Assembly: GCF_002165135.1 (NCBI RefSeq) | Contig: NZ_NFZQ01000004.1 | Coordinates: 310,001-374,000 of the forward strand | Source of the DNA: Pseudomonas sp. SID14000 | GTDB taxonomy: Bacteria > Pseudomonadota > Gammaproteobacteria > Pseudomonadales > Pseudomonadaceae | DNA length: 64,000 nucleotides | Direction of reading: 5' to 3' | Part shown: positions 53,368 to 62,343 of the stretch, piece after piece | Layout of the letters: each line of letters starts with the position of its first letter | How positions within the stretch are numbered: the first letter of the stretch is position 1 | The notes under the pieces: model-generated | Database searches by the model: none | The model's input: the letters and a program-made list of their open reading frames with translations, nothing else | What the model was told of the DNA's origin: nothing | Made by a program: the position numbers and the translations under genes

Positions 53368-54858
53368 ATGCCGAAGCCAAGCAACACCAACATCGCCGTC
53401 GAATCAACTAGCGAGGCATTGAGCAACACTGCCTTGCTCGACCAGATCATGGCAGAAACCAAATTGGCACCTGCTCAAGAGGGCTATCAGGTTGCTCGCC
53501 AGGGAGTATCTGCGTTCATCGCCGAAATCCTCAAGAGCAATGACCCAGATCAACTGATCAACAAGCATCGCGTCGACCAGATGATTGCAGAGCTGGATCG
53601 GGTGCTCAGCAGACAGATGGATACCATTCTTCATCAGCCTGAGTTCCAACAGCTTGAATCCTCGTGGCGCAGTCTGAAACTTCTGGTGGACCGCACGGAC
53701 TTCCGCGAGAACATAAAGCTCGACGTCTTGCATGTTTGCAAGGAAGACCTGCTCGATGATTTCGAGAACGCGGCCGATATTACCTGCAGTGGCATCTACA
53801 AACACGTCTACACCCAAGGATATGGCCAATTTGGCGGCGAACCGGTTGCAGCCATGGTCGGCAACTACAACTTCGGCCCCTCCTCCCCGGACATCAAGCT
53901 ACTTCGCTACTTGGCCTCCGTTGGTGCCATGTCGCATGCGCCGTTCCTGGCGGCCCCTTCTCCGGAGTTCTTCAACCTCAGCAGCTTTGAGGAATTGCCC
54001 AACCTCAAGGAGATCAAGGACATCTTCGCCGGCCCACGGCATGCCAAATGGCGCGCTTTCCGAGAAAGTGAAGATGCCCGTTACACCGCACTGACCGGAC
54101 CGCGCTTCATGCTTCGCTCCGCCTACCACCACGAGGAGAAATCAATCGAGAGCTTCAACTACGACGAAGACATCGCCGGCCGGCATGACAACTATTTATG
54201 GGGCAACTCCGCCTTCCTGCTGGCCAGTTGCATAAACGACAGCTTTGCCCGCTACCGCTGGTGCCCGAACATAATCGGCCCGCAGTCGGGCGGTGCCGTC
54301 GAAGATCTGCCGGTGCATCTGTATGAGTCCCTGGGGCAACTGCAGGCCAAAATCCCTACCGAGGTGCTGATTTCCGACCGAAAAGAGTTCGAACTGGCCG
54401 AAGAGGGTTTCATCGCCCTGACCATGCGTAAGGACAGTGACAACGCCGCTTTCTTCTCGGCCAATTCAGTACAGAAACCGAAGAACTTCCCCAAGACACC
54501 CGAAGGCGTACAGGCCCAGACCAACTACAAGCTCGGCACTCAGTTGCCCTACCTGTTCATCGTCAACCGGCTGGCCCATTACATCAAGGTGCTGCAGCGC
54601 GAGCAGATCGGCAGCTGGAAAGAACGGCGCGATCTTGAATGCGAGCTCAACAAATGGATCAAGCAGTATGTCGCCGATCAGGAGAACCCTTCTGCCGATG
54701 TACGCTGCCGTCGGCCGCTACGAGCTGCCAGCGTTGAAGTTTCAGACGTTGCCGGTGATCCAGGCTGGTACCAGGTCTCGCTCGCCGTGCGCCCGCACTT
54801 CAAATACATGGGTGCGAACTTCGAAATCTCCCTGGTCGGGCGGCTCGACACGCAATGA
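53368..54858 (+). CDS. tssC: Type VI secretion sheath protein TssC (VipB)
   Basis: The 496-residue protein carries typical VipB segments: FQQLESSWRSLKLLVDRTDF, LRYLASVGAMSHAPFLAAPSPEFF and EKRDLECELN-like RRDLECELNKWIKQYVADQ with the C-terminal AASVEVSDVAGDPGWYQVSLAVRPHFKYMGANFEISLVGRLD. It is the large sheath subunit. It overlaps tssE by 4 bp (ATGA). Confidence 0.96.
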   Translation: MPKPSNTNIAVESTSEALSNTALLDQIMAETKLAPAQEGYQVARQGVSAFIAEILKSNDPDQLINKHRVDQMIAELDRVLSRQMDTILHQPEFQQLESSWRSLKLLVDRTDFRENIKLDVLHVCKEDLLDDFENAADITCSGIYKHVYTQGYGQFGGEPVAAMVGNYNFGPSSPDIKLLRYLASVGAMSHAPFLAAPSPEFFNLSSFEELPNLKEIKDIFAGPRHAKWRAFRESEDARYTALTGPRFMLRSAYHHEEKSIESFNYDEDIAGRHDNYLWGNSAFLLASCINDSFARYRWCPNIIGPQSGGAVEDLPVHLYESLGQLQAKIPTEVLISDRKEFELAEEGFIALTMRKDSDNAAFFSANSVQKPKNFPKTPEGVQAQTNYKLGTQLPYLFIVNRLAHYIKVLQREQIGSWKERRDLECELNKWIKQYVADQENPSADVRCRRPLRAASVEVSDVAGDPGWYQVSLAVRPHFKYMGANFEISLVGRLDTQ

Positions 54859-55265
54859 GAGGTTTTTTCGATCGATTGATGGCGGACCAGTCTGCCAATC
54901 GGGCGCCATCTCGGCAGGAGAACGCTTCCCACAAGTTCGCGGCCATCAAGCGCCATCTCGAAACACTGCTCAACGCCCGCCAAGGTTGCTCACAGAGCAG
55001 CCCTGAGCTGGGCCTGCGCGACGTCAACGGGCACGACACCAGCAGCGGCGATCTGCTTGAGCAAGTGAGCGTTGATATTCGCCGCACCATCCAGCGCTTT
55101 GAACCACGCATACAAGTGCATGCGCTCAAAGCAGTGCCCGATTGTTACTCCCCGCTGGAGTTGCATTTCAGGCTGGACTGCCAGGTGCAGGTCAATGACC
55201 ACACGGAGCAGCTGCAACTGGAGCTGCTGGTCAACGGACACAACCGCCATACCCGAGTGAGGTGA
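54855..55265 (+). CDS. tssE: Type VI secretion baseplate protein TssE (gp25-like)
   Basis: The 136-residue protein has the gp25-like domain: FAAIKRHLETLLNARQGCSQSSPELGLRDVNG and VSVDIRRTIQRFEPRIQVHAL, with the EPR motif (FEPR) characteristic of gp25 proteins. It links the baseplate to the sheath. ATGA overlap with tssC; tssF follows 3 bp later. Confidence 0.92.
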   Translation: MRGFFDRLMADQSANRAPSRQENASHKFAAIKRHLETLLNARQGCSQSSPELGLRDVNGHDTSSGDLLEQVSVDIRRTIQRFEPRIQVHALKAVPDCYSPLELHFRLDCQVQVNDHTEQLQLELLVNGHNRHTRVR

Positions 55266-55268
55266 CCC

Positions 55269-57035
55269 ATGTCACTGAAAGACCGATTCAACGAAGAACT
55301 GCGCTACCTGCATGAATTGGGAAACGACTTCGCCAAGGACAACCCACAGCTGGCTCGGCTGCTTGGCAACGGCGGTAGCGACCCCGATGTCGAACGCCTG
55401 ATGGAAGCCTTTGCGTTCCTGACGGCCAAGCTACGACTGAAGCTGGAAGACGACCTGCCAGAGCTGACGCACCCTATGCTGCAGTTGCTGTGGCCCAACT
55501 ACCTTCGGCCGCTGCCCAGTGTAACGATCATCCAGTTCACACCACGCAAGCAATCGCTCAGCCAGTCACAACAGATCGCCAAGGGTTCAAGGTTGTTCTC
55601 AAAACCCGTGGACGGTGTCGCCTGTGAATTTCGCACCTGCACAGCAGTAAACATTCATCCGTTCGAAATCGACGCAGTAGGCGAAACCCAGGCCCTCGAC
55701 AGCTCCGTGGTTCACATCGATCTTCAAACCCTGGTCGAGCGGCCATTGAATACCTTGGGCTGTGCCAGCCTCGACTTCCACCTCAGCGGTAATCACCGCA
55801 CCGCCCGCACGCTCTATTTATGGATCTCTCAATACCTCGAGTATGTCAGCGTGACCATCAATGGCGAGGTTCGCCGATTGCCGGCCAGCAGCATCGCCTT
55901 TCCGGGTTTCAACCCTGACGAAGCCCTGCTGCCCTATCCGCAGAACGTCTTCGATGGCTACCGGATCCTGCAGGAGTACTTCATCTTCCCACAACGCTTT
56001 CACTTCTTCGCTGTGACTGGACTGGAAAGCCTGTGGCCCGCAGACCAAAGCGCCAAGGTACGTATCAAGCTGCACTTCACCCGCCAGCTTCCCGACTTGC
56101 TGCGTGTCGGCAAGGCAGACTTCAGGCTGTTTTGCACACCTGCAGTCAACCTGTTCAAGCACAGCGCCGAGCCCATCGACCTATCCAGCGATGTCGCACA
56201 GGTCGAGCTGAAGCCTAAAGGTGCAGAGCGCTACGCTTACGAGATTTTCAGCATCGATGAAGTGATCAGTACCCGCACCACGACTGACGGCAGCACCGGC
56301 GAGCACCTGAGAACCTTCCGCCCCTTCGAGTCGTTCGCCCATGAAATCGAACATGTACAAGGGCGCACGGCGTTGTACTACCGCTACCAGCTCGAAGAAT
56401 CCCTGCGCGGCGATGGCGTCACACATCGCATCGCTTTCGTGCGTGCCGATGCCAACGCCTACATTGGCGAGCTGGAAACAGCATCCATCGACCTGACCTG
56501 CACCAATCGCGACCTGCCACTGGCGTTGGGCATCGATGACATCAACGTGCTCACCGAAATCACGCCGCCCCTGGCTACCTACACCAACATCTGCGCCCCC
56601 ACCCGCCCGTACAGGCCGGTGCTGGATGGCCAGTTGCAGTGGGCCTTGATCTCCAACATGTCGCTCAACTACCTGTCGCTGCTCTCGGTCGACCCACTGA
56701 AAGCGGTCATTCGCGCCTATGACTTCGCCGCGTTGCACGACATCCAGCAAACACGCACCACCCGCAAGCGCCTCGATGGCATCCGTGATGTTCACACAAC
56801 ACCCTTAGATTGGCTCATCCAGGGGCAACCCATTCGTGGTCTGCACACCCGGCTGAAGCTGGACCAGGCCGCCTTCCTCTGCGAAGGCGACTTGTATCTG
56901 TTCAGTTGCGTGCTCGCGCACTTCTTCGCGCTGTACGCCAGCATCAATTCCTTCCATCAACTGGAAGTGATCAACACCACCAATAACGAGCACTACACAT
57001 GGCCAATCCAGACCGGCAAACAACCGCTGATCTAG
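55269..57035 (+). CDS. tssF: Type VI secretion baseplate protein TssF
   Basis: The 588-residue protein begins FNEELRYLHELGNDFAKDNPQLARLLG and contains DPDVERLMEAFAFLTAKLRLKLEDDLPELTHPMLQLLWPNYLRP, the TssF signature. It forms the baseplate wedge with TssG and TssE. Its 3' end overlaps tssG by 37 bp. Confidence 0.95.
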   Translation: MSLKDRFNEELRYLHELGNDFAKDNPQLARLLGNGGSDPDVERLMEAFAFLTAKLRLKLEDDLPELTHPMLQLLWPNYLRPLPSVTIIQFTPRKQSLSQSQQIAKGSRLFSKPVDGVACEFRTCTAVNIHPFEIDAVGETQALDSSVVHIDLQTLVERPLNTLGCASLDFHLSGNHRTARTLYLWISQYLEYVSVTINGEVRRLPASSIAFPGFNPDEALLPYPQNVFDGYRILQEYFIFPQRFHFFAVTGLESLWPADQSAKVRIKLHFTRQLPDLLRVGKADFRLFCTPAVNLFKHSAEPIDLSSDVAQVELKPKGAERYAYEIFSIDEVISTRTTTDGSTGEHLRTFRPFESFAHEIEHVQGRTALYYRYQLEESLRGDGVTHRIAFVRADANAYIGELETASIDLTCTNRDLPLALGIDDINVLTEITPPLATYTNICAPTRPYRPVLDGQLQWALISNMSLNYLSLLSVDPLKAVIRAYDFAALHDIQQTRTTRKRLDGIRDVHTTPLDWLIQGQPIRGLHTRLKLDQAAFLCEGDLYLFSCVLAHFFALYASINSFHQLEVINTTNNEHYTWPIQTGKQPLI

Positions 57036-58015
57036 CCGACAAGCTGCTCGCCGAGGCGCACCAGTACAACTTCTTTCAGTTGCTGGAGCGCTTGCACGGG
57101 CTGCATGGTGATGACCTTGAACCACGCTGGTCGAGCGAGGCCACCCGGTTACGTGTGCGCCTTGCCAGCGACCCGCGCCTGACCTTCCCCGTTTCGGACG
57201 TATACAAAGCCGAACGGATGCCCGGCGAGGAACAGCGCTATCGCGTGTGCGCCACTTTCATGGGTTTGCACGGTACTGACTCGCCTTTGCCCACTTATTA
57301 CCTGGAGCAGGTGGCATACGAGCATGCACAGGGTATTGGTGTGCGGCCGGCTTTCTTCGATTTCTTCAACCACTACCTGCTCAGCCTGCTGCATCGCATC
57401 TGGCGTAAATATCGCTACTACATCCGCTTTCAGCCGGGAGCCACCGATGGGTTCTCACAGTACATCTTTGCTCTGCTTGGTTTGAACGACAAGCAGCTGC
57501 GAGGGGACACCGCACTGCCGTGGAGCCGGCTGCTGAGTTTTGCCGGCGTCATCGCCAGTCGCAGTCGTGCACCGGGAACCGTGGCCGGCATCATTGCCCA
57601 CTGTTTCGACCTCAAGCATGTACAGATCCGCGAGTTTGAAACCCGCTCGGTACCCACTACGACCAAACAGCTTGTAAGCCTCGGGCGCAGCAACGGCGAG
57701 CTGGGCAGCACGTTCATGGTCGGCAGCCGCACGCGCACCCGCAGCAGCAAGTTCACTATCGTGATCAGCGAACTGGACCAGGCGCAATTGCGCGACTTGC
57801 TACCCACCGGCATCAATTTCGGCCGCTTGCGCGCACTAATCGACTTTCTGCTGCGTGATGGTCTGGCCTACGACCTGGAACTGCGCCTTAAGCAGAACGC
57901 TCTTTCGCCTTTCTGCCTGCACCGCAGCCGAGGAGCCCATCTGGGCTGGACTAGTTTCATAGATGACCGCCACGGCCAGATCAGCCCCGTCGTCCAGTTC
58001 CGGGGGCGCTCATGA
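56999..58015 (+). CDS. tssG: Type VI secretion baseplate protein TssG
   Basis: The 338-residue protein begins MANPDRQTTADLADKLLAEAHQYNFFQLLERLHGL, the usual TssG N-terminus, followed by FPVSDVYKAER, FMGLHGTDSPLPTYYLEQV and FDFFNHYLLSLLHRIWRKYRY. The conserved QYNFFQLLERL part starts soon after the tssF stop, so the overlapping start is needed. Overlaps the FHA gene by 4 bp. Confidence 0.93.
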   Translation: MANPDRQTTADLADKLLAEAHQYNFFQLLERLHGLHGDDLEPRWSSEATRLRVRLASDPRLTFPVSDVYKAERMPGEEQRYRVCATFMGLHGTDSPLPTYYLEQVAYEHAQGIGVRPAFFDFFNHYLLSLLHRIWRKYRYYIRFQPGATDGFSQYIFALLGLNDKQLRGDTALPWSRLLSFAGVIASRSRAPGTVAGIIAHCFDLKHVQIREFETRSVPTTTKQLVSLGRSNGELGSTFMVGSRTRTRSSKFTIVISELDQAQLRDLLPTGINFGRLRALIDFLLRDGLAYDLELRLKQNALSPFCLHRSRGAHLGWTSFIDDRHGQISPVVQFRGRS

Positions 58016-58575
58016 GTACGTTGACCTTGAACATCACCAATCTCGACCAATTGCAGCACACCGTCACCGCGCGGCATCGGTTCGATTGCACGGGCGGCAC
58101 CATCGGCAGCAAGGCAGCCACCTGGCTGATCAATGATCGTGACCAGACCGTCGCACCAATTCACTGCGAAATCCGCTGGATCGAGGGCAGCTTCTGTGTG
58201 ATCGATCACTGCAATCGCACCTATCTGAACGACAGCATCGTCAGCCTGGGAGAGATAACTGCGAGACGGCTTCTTGAGGGTGATCAGCTTCGTGTCGGCG
58301 CCTATCGGCTGTTGGTTCAGTACTCACAAACCGATGCGCGCTCACTTGAGGACCTGCTCAACCCTGGCCAAAGGGTACTCGACCAGTTGATAGCCGATAT
58401 GCCGACCGGGACTTGGCAACCAATGCCTCCAGCCGCCCGGGATACCACTGAGATCTACTCGGTCTTCGAGCTGGGCGTGGGGAATGATCCCTTGGCGGCA
58501 TTGGATGCAGTGACCGTTATGGGGTTATCGCACGAAACCCCACTGCAGCGCCTGATTGCAGGAGGACACTCATGA
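58012..58575 (+). CDS. FHA-domain T6SS accessory protein
   Basis: The 187-residue protein has an FHA-like fold (about 24-105) with IGSKAATWLINDRDQTVAPIHCEIRW, FCVIDHCNRTYLNDSIVS and LLEGDQLRVGAYRLLV; the phospho-threonine-contacting pattern GxxSxxxH..S..N is partly kept (GSKAAT...IHCEI...NRTYLND). The C-terminal 80 residues have no known domain. FHA (TagH-like) proteins are common in T6SS clusters and often respond to a kinase; none is in the window. ATGA overlaps link it to tssG and tssJ. Confidence 0.75.
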   Translation: MSTLTLNITNLDQLQHTVTARHRFDCTGGTIGSKAATWLINDRDQTVAPIHCEIRWIEGSFCVIDHCNRTYLNDSIVSLGEITARRLLEGDQLRVGAYRLLVQYSQTDARSLEDLLNPGQRVLDQLIADMPTGTWQPMPPAARDTTEIYSVFELGVGNDPLAALDAVTVMGLSHETPLQRLIAGGHS

Positions 58576-59366
58576 CGCGACATCCGCTCGCAGTCACCCT
58601 GTTGGCCGTGTTAATCGGGCTTTCAGGCTGCACTTCCCTGAGCAGAGTGAGCCAAGTAATCATGGACCCCTCGCTGCCCATTGGACCGCCCAAGGATCAC
58701 CCAACCAAGGTCGCGTTCAGCATCAATGCCAGCCCTACCCTCAACGGCAACCCGAACAGCCTCGATATCGCAACTGAACATGAGAGCGTCCTGGAGCCCA
58801 GCCCCTACGCCGTGAGCCTGAGTGCAGGAGACCCCTACGCACTGACCGAAAAAGTCGGAACGTTGTTCGAATATCTCCAAGAGCAATTCCCCGCTGTTTC
58901 GCCTGCCGTCATGGACGAGGATGAAGGCACTGAGCTGGCTTATTCGCCACTGGAGGAAAGCACACCCGGCAGCTACGACGACCCGACAGTGGTGCTTACC
59001 TTGCCGCGCGCTACAACCCTGGCCACAGAGCCGGTCGCTACGCCCATTGCCATCAAGATCCTGCAGCTAAGCGACGACTCTCTGCTACGCAACAGCGTGT
59101 ATCAACTGCTGGACAAGGACCCGGCCAAGGTACTGCGCAACACCTACATTCGTGATGACGATTACTTGCTGCGCCCAGGCCAGTTCAAGTTCATCCCCTT
59201 TGCGCCCATCGAGCCCGAGACCCGCTTCGTAGCAGTAATCGGTGACTACCGAAGCCAGGAAAACGCAACCTGGCGCCAAGTGCTGCGCATTCCTCCACGC
59301 GGACACCAGATCATTCTGTCGGTGTTGGTCAACGACACGCAGATCCTGCTCAAGGAAGAAGACTGA
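58572..59366 (+). CDS. tssJ: Type VI secretion lipoprotein TssJ
   Basis: The 264-residue precursor has a lipobox LSGC with Cys20 and an outer-membrane-retained lipoprotein sorting context (CTSL). Segments KVAFSINASPTLNGNPNS and PIAIKILQLSDDSLLRNSVYQLLDKDPAKVLRNTYI match TssJ. At 264 residues it is longer than the usual 150-190, because of an acidic central stretch (VMDEDEGTELAYSPLEESTPG). It joins TssM and TssL in the membrane complex. Confidence 0.85.
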   Translation: MTRHPLAVTLLAVLIGLSGCTSLSRVSQVIMDPSLPIGPPKDHPTKVAFSINASPTLNGNPNSLDIATEHESVLEPSPYAVSLSAGDPYALTEKVGTLFEYLQEQFPAVSPAVMDEDEGTELAYSPLEESTPGSYDDPTVVLTLPRATTLATEPVATPIAIKILQLSDDSLLRNSVYQLLDKDPAKVLRNTYIRDDDYLLRPGQFKFIPFAPIEPETRFVAVIGDYRSQENATWRQVLRIPPRGHQIILSVLVNDTQILLKEED

Positions 59367-59418
59367 TGGCGCTATCAGTCCTGCCCTTCTCGCTTACTCA
59401 CACTGACATGGAGCGCAC

Positions 59419-60756
59419 ATGAGTTCACGTAATCCCGTCCTTTGGCCTGAGGGCCTGTTCGTCAAACCCCAGCATTTCCAGCAGGCGGCCCGGGCCAGCG
59501 AGGCGGCCTTGCACCAACGCCTTGGTAGCCTCAATGCAGCCTTTTACGGGTTCAGCGAACTTCAGCTGAATGACGAGTACCTCACCCTGGGCAAAATCGC
59601 CATTACCCGGGCCCGAGGCATCATGCCAGACGGCACGGTGTTCGATATCCCGGCTGATCGTCCACCACCACCGCCACTGGAAATCGAAGATGACGCTTCG
59701 AAGGACAGCGAAGTGTATCTATGCCTGCCCCTGCGCACCGATGGTGGCCGTGAAGTGAGCTGGCCCGACAATGCCGCCAACTTTCGCTACATCGCCCAGG
59801 CACAGGAAATCAAGGATACTCATAGCGCTGACGGCGATCTGGTGCAGGTCGACCTGGCCGTCCCCAACCTGCAGCTCAAACGCAAGGCCGAAGACAGCAG
59901 CGCTTACACCCGCCTGGCCTTGGCACGAATCCTGGAACGCCGCCCCGATGGCAGCCTGCAGCTGGATGAAGCGTTCTACCCCACCTGCGTGACAGTGCGG
60001 GCAATACCGGCGCTGCAACGCTTTCTTGAGGAAATTACCAACACCATGTGCGAAAGGGGGCGCAACCTCGCTGCACGCATTGGCGGAGCAGGCCAGTCTG
60101 GCATCGCTGATATTCGCGACTTCAACCTGTTGCAAGCCATGAACCGCTGGTGGCCCTGCTTCCAGCACCTGGCCAGGCAAACCCAGACACACCCCGAACA
60201 GCTCTACCTGAGCATGAGCCAGGCCTGTGGCGAACTTGTGACCTTCACCGACGAAAATCGGCTGCCACAGGAATACCCCGCCTATCACCACACAGCGCTG
60301 CGCACCTCGTTCAAGCCGCTGGAAGACACGCTTCGCCGAGCACTAAGTACTGTCCTGCAACCGCGCGCCGTGTCGTTACCACTGAAGACACTGGACTATG
60401 GCGTGATGACGACCACGCTGGAGGACCACCGACTGATCGATGAGGCTGACTTCATCCTTGCGGTGCGCGCCCACCTGCCTCCTCAGGTGCTACGCCAGAT
60501 GTTCGTGCAGAAAGCCAAAGTTACTTCACTCGAATCACTGAACGAGCTGGTGCCATTGCAACTACCAGGCATCCCGTTGACCCCATTGCCGGTGGCACCT
60601 CGCGACCTGCCTTTTCACGCTGGCTTCAGCTATTTCGAACTGGATCGGCGGGACCCGGCGTGGGTATGCATGAAGACCGCGAACGGCTTCGGTATCCACA
60701 TTGCAGGGGACTTCCCTGGGCTTGAGCTGCAATTTTGGGCAATCAGGAGTGAATGA
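59419..60756 (+). CDS. tssK: Type VI secretion baseplate protein TssK
   Basis: The 445-residue protein begins NPVLWPEGLFVKPQHFQQAAR, the TssK signature, with GIMPDGTVFDIPAD and the C-terminal LPFHAGFSYFELDRRDPAWVCMKTANGFGIHIAGDFPGLELQFWAI. TssK connects the baseplate to the membrane complex. GGAGCG precedes the ATG; 52 bp separate it from tssJ and a single base from tssL. Confidence 0.95.
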   Translation: MSSRNPVLWPEGLFVKPQHFQQAARASEAALHQRLGSLNAAFYGFSELQLNDEYLTLGKIAITRARGIMPDGTVFDIPADRPPPPPLEIEDDASKDSEVYLCLPLRTDGGREVSWPDNAANFRYIAQAQEIKDTHSADGDLVQVDLAVPNLQLKRKAEDSSAYTRLALARILERRPDGSLQLDEAFYPTCVTVRAIPALQRFLEEITNTMCERGRNLAARIGGAGQSGIADIRDFNLLQAMNRWWPCFQHLARQTQTHPEQLYLSMSQACGELVTFTDENRLPQEYPAYHHTALRTSFKPLEDTLRRALSTVLQPRAVSLPLKTLDYGVMTTTLEDHRLIDEADFILAVRAHLPPQVLRQMFVQKAKVTSLESLNELVPLQLPGIPLTPLPVAPRDLPFHAGFSYFELDRRDPAWVCMKTANGFGIHIAGDFPGLELQFWAIRSE

Positions 60757-60757
60757 G

Positions 60758-61612
60758 ATGGAAGAAAAAAGCATTGCACCCGATGCCAAAAATGTCGAAG
60801 GGGCGCGGCTGCACTCGAAGCTCAAGACGCCATTACCCACTTCGATAACGTCTGAAGCCCCTGAGCAGAAGCCAAAGCCAGAGCCCGTTCATGAAGGCTA
60901 CCCGGCTGATCCACACTTCCAGCTACGGGGGGGCTACGACAATCTGATGCTGGATGCTGCTGCACCACTGTTCGGCCTGGCCATACGCCTGCGCACACTG
61001 GATGAATTGCCAAACATCAAAGATGTACACCAGAAAGTGCGCAAGCAGATCGAGAACATTCAGGAAGAAATGCGCCAACACGGCTACGAGCCCGCTCAAG
61101 CATTGGCATATTCGTACGCTCTGTGTCTGTACATCGATGAAGCGGTGATGGAAAGGCCCTGGGGCAAGAACAGCTGCTGGAGCCAGGAACCACTGCTCAG
61201 CATCTTCCATGACGAAACCTGGGGTGGGGAGAAATTTTTTACGGTGCTGTCCCGCTTGATGCAGGAGCCCGCTCGCTACCAGGACGTACTGGAGTTCATG
61301 TACTTCGCGTTGTGCCTTGGCCTGAGGGGCAAGTACGCCATTGCGCCAAAGGGCGAAGAAACGCTGAACGCACTCATCCACCAGCTTCACGGGATGTTAC
61401 GTGAACTGCGCGGGCCTACCCCGGAAGAGATATGTGACCCCTACACCAATGTGGCTCCGCGCAACTTCCGTATGAACCGGCAATTGCCGTGGTGGAGCCC
61501 TTTGGTCATTTCCGTCCTTGCCATGGCCGTGGCCTATGGAATCTATAGCTATCGCCTGCACCTGATTACCACCGAGGTGCTGGAATCACTCAACGGAATT
61601 TTACAGCAGTAA
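60758..61612 (+). CDS. tssL: Type VI secretion inner-membrane protein TssL (DotU)
   Basis: The 284-residue protein has the DotU cytoplasmic domain (LMLDAAAPLFGLAIRLRTL ... YALCLYIDEAVMERPWGKNSCWSQEPLLSIFHDETWGGEKFF) and one C-terminal membrane helix (WWSPLVISVLAMAVAYGIYSY, about 243-263). It ends shortly after it and lacks the OmpA/peptidoglycan-binding extension, so anchoring to peptidoglycan would need another protein. CAGGAG lies upstream of the ATG. Confidence 0.93.
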   Translation: MEEKSIAPDAKNVEGARLHSKLKTPLPTSITSEAPEQKPKPEPVHEGYPADPHFQLRGGYDNLMLDAAAPLFGLAIRLRTLDELPNIKDVHQKVRKQIENIQEEMRQHGYEPAQALAYSYALCLYIDEAVMERPWGKNSCWSQEPLLSIFHDETWGGEKFFTVLSRLMQEPARYQDVLEFMYFALCLGLRGKYAIAPKGEETLNALIHQLHGMLRELRGPTPEEICDPYTNVAPRNFRMNRQLPWWSPLVISVLAMAVAYGIYSYRLHLITTEVLESLNGILQQ

Positions 61613-61742
61613 GTAGCTGAAATTCGGCACCACTGCCTTCAACGAATTGGCGAGGCTCCACCTCGTTAAAAAATCCATCGTTTCCGATGGCCACGCCTTT
61701 ATAAATATTGGCGTGTATACCTACTGAAATTGGGAGCACATC

Positions 61743-62252
61743 ATGGCATCACCAGCTTATTTAAAAATCAACGGCAAGGTACAAGGCAACATCAGTGAGG
61801 GCGCCAGCACTTCCGAGTCGATTGGCAACATTTATCAATCGGAGTTCGCAGATGAGATCATGGTGCAAAAAATCGAGCACGAGATAAACACCCCGATCGA
61901 TCCACAGAACGGCCAGCCCTCGGGAAAGCGCGTTCATGGCCCTTACAAAGTCACCTTCACAACCAACAAATCAAAGCCCTTGCTGCTGGAATCGATCTGC
62001 AAGGCAGAGTTGCTCCCAGAAGTTGTAATCACACAATACAGAGCAACCAGCGAAGATCCAAATGAGCTGTATTACAGAACTACACTTACGGACGCGACCA
62101 TCATCAAACTGAGAACCGAGCAGCCCCACGCACAAGAAGATACACCGACGCCCCGGCACCAGGAGGTTGAAGTCTGGTTCTCCTACCGGAAAATCACAGA
62201 ATGCCATGAGGTCTGCGGCACCGAAGGATCCGATGACTGGCAAAAGACTTGA
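61743..62252 (+). CDS. hcp: Type VI secretion tube protein Hcp
   Basis: The 169-residue protein starts SPAYLKINGKVQGNISEGAS, with SIGNIYQSEFADEIMVQKIEHEINTP and LYYRTTLTDATIIKL, the Hcp fold that stacks as hexameric rings of the tube. GGGAG lies 7 nt before the ATG. A 130-bp gap separates it from tssL, including an AT-rich TTTATAAATATT stretch, so it may have its own promoter. Confidence 0.93.
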   Translation: MASPAYLKINGKVQGNISEGASTSESIGNIYQSEFADEIMVQKIEHEINTPIDPQNGQPSGKRVHGPYKVTFTTNKSKPLLLESICKAELLPEVVITQYRATSEDPNELYYRTTLTDATIIKLRTEQPHAQEDTPTPRHQEVEVWFSYRKITECHEVCGTEGSDDWQKT

Positions 62253-62277
62253 AACGCCAACACTCCTCTAAGGTACC

Positions 62278-62310
62278 GGGTGTTCCGGGCAGCTTGCTGC
62301 CTGGGCACCC
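62278..62310 (+). terminator. Stem-loop between hcp and vgrG
   Basis: GGGTGTTCCGGGCAGC pairs with GCTGCCTGGGCACCC, allowing one or two mismatches, around a short TT loop, 25 bp after the hcp stop. There is no T-tract, so partial termination or processing that raises Hcp over VgrG is likely. Confidence 0.55.
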
Positions 62311-62343
62311 TTCAAACTATCAGACGGCAGACAAGGAATTCTT

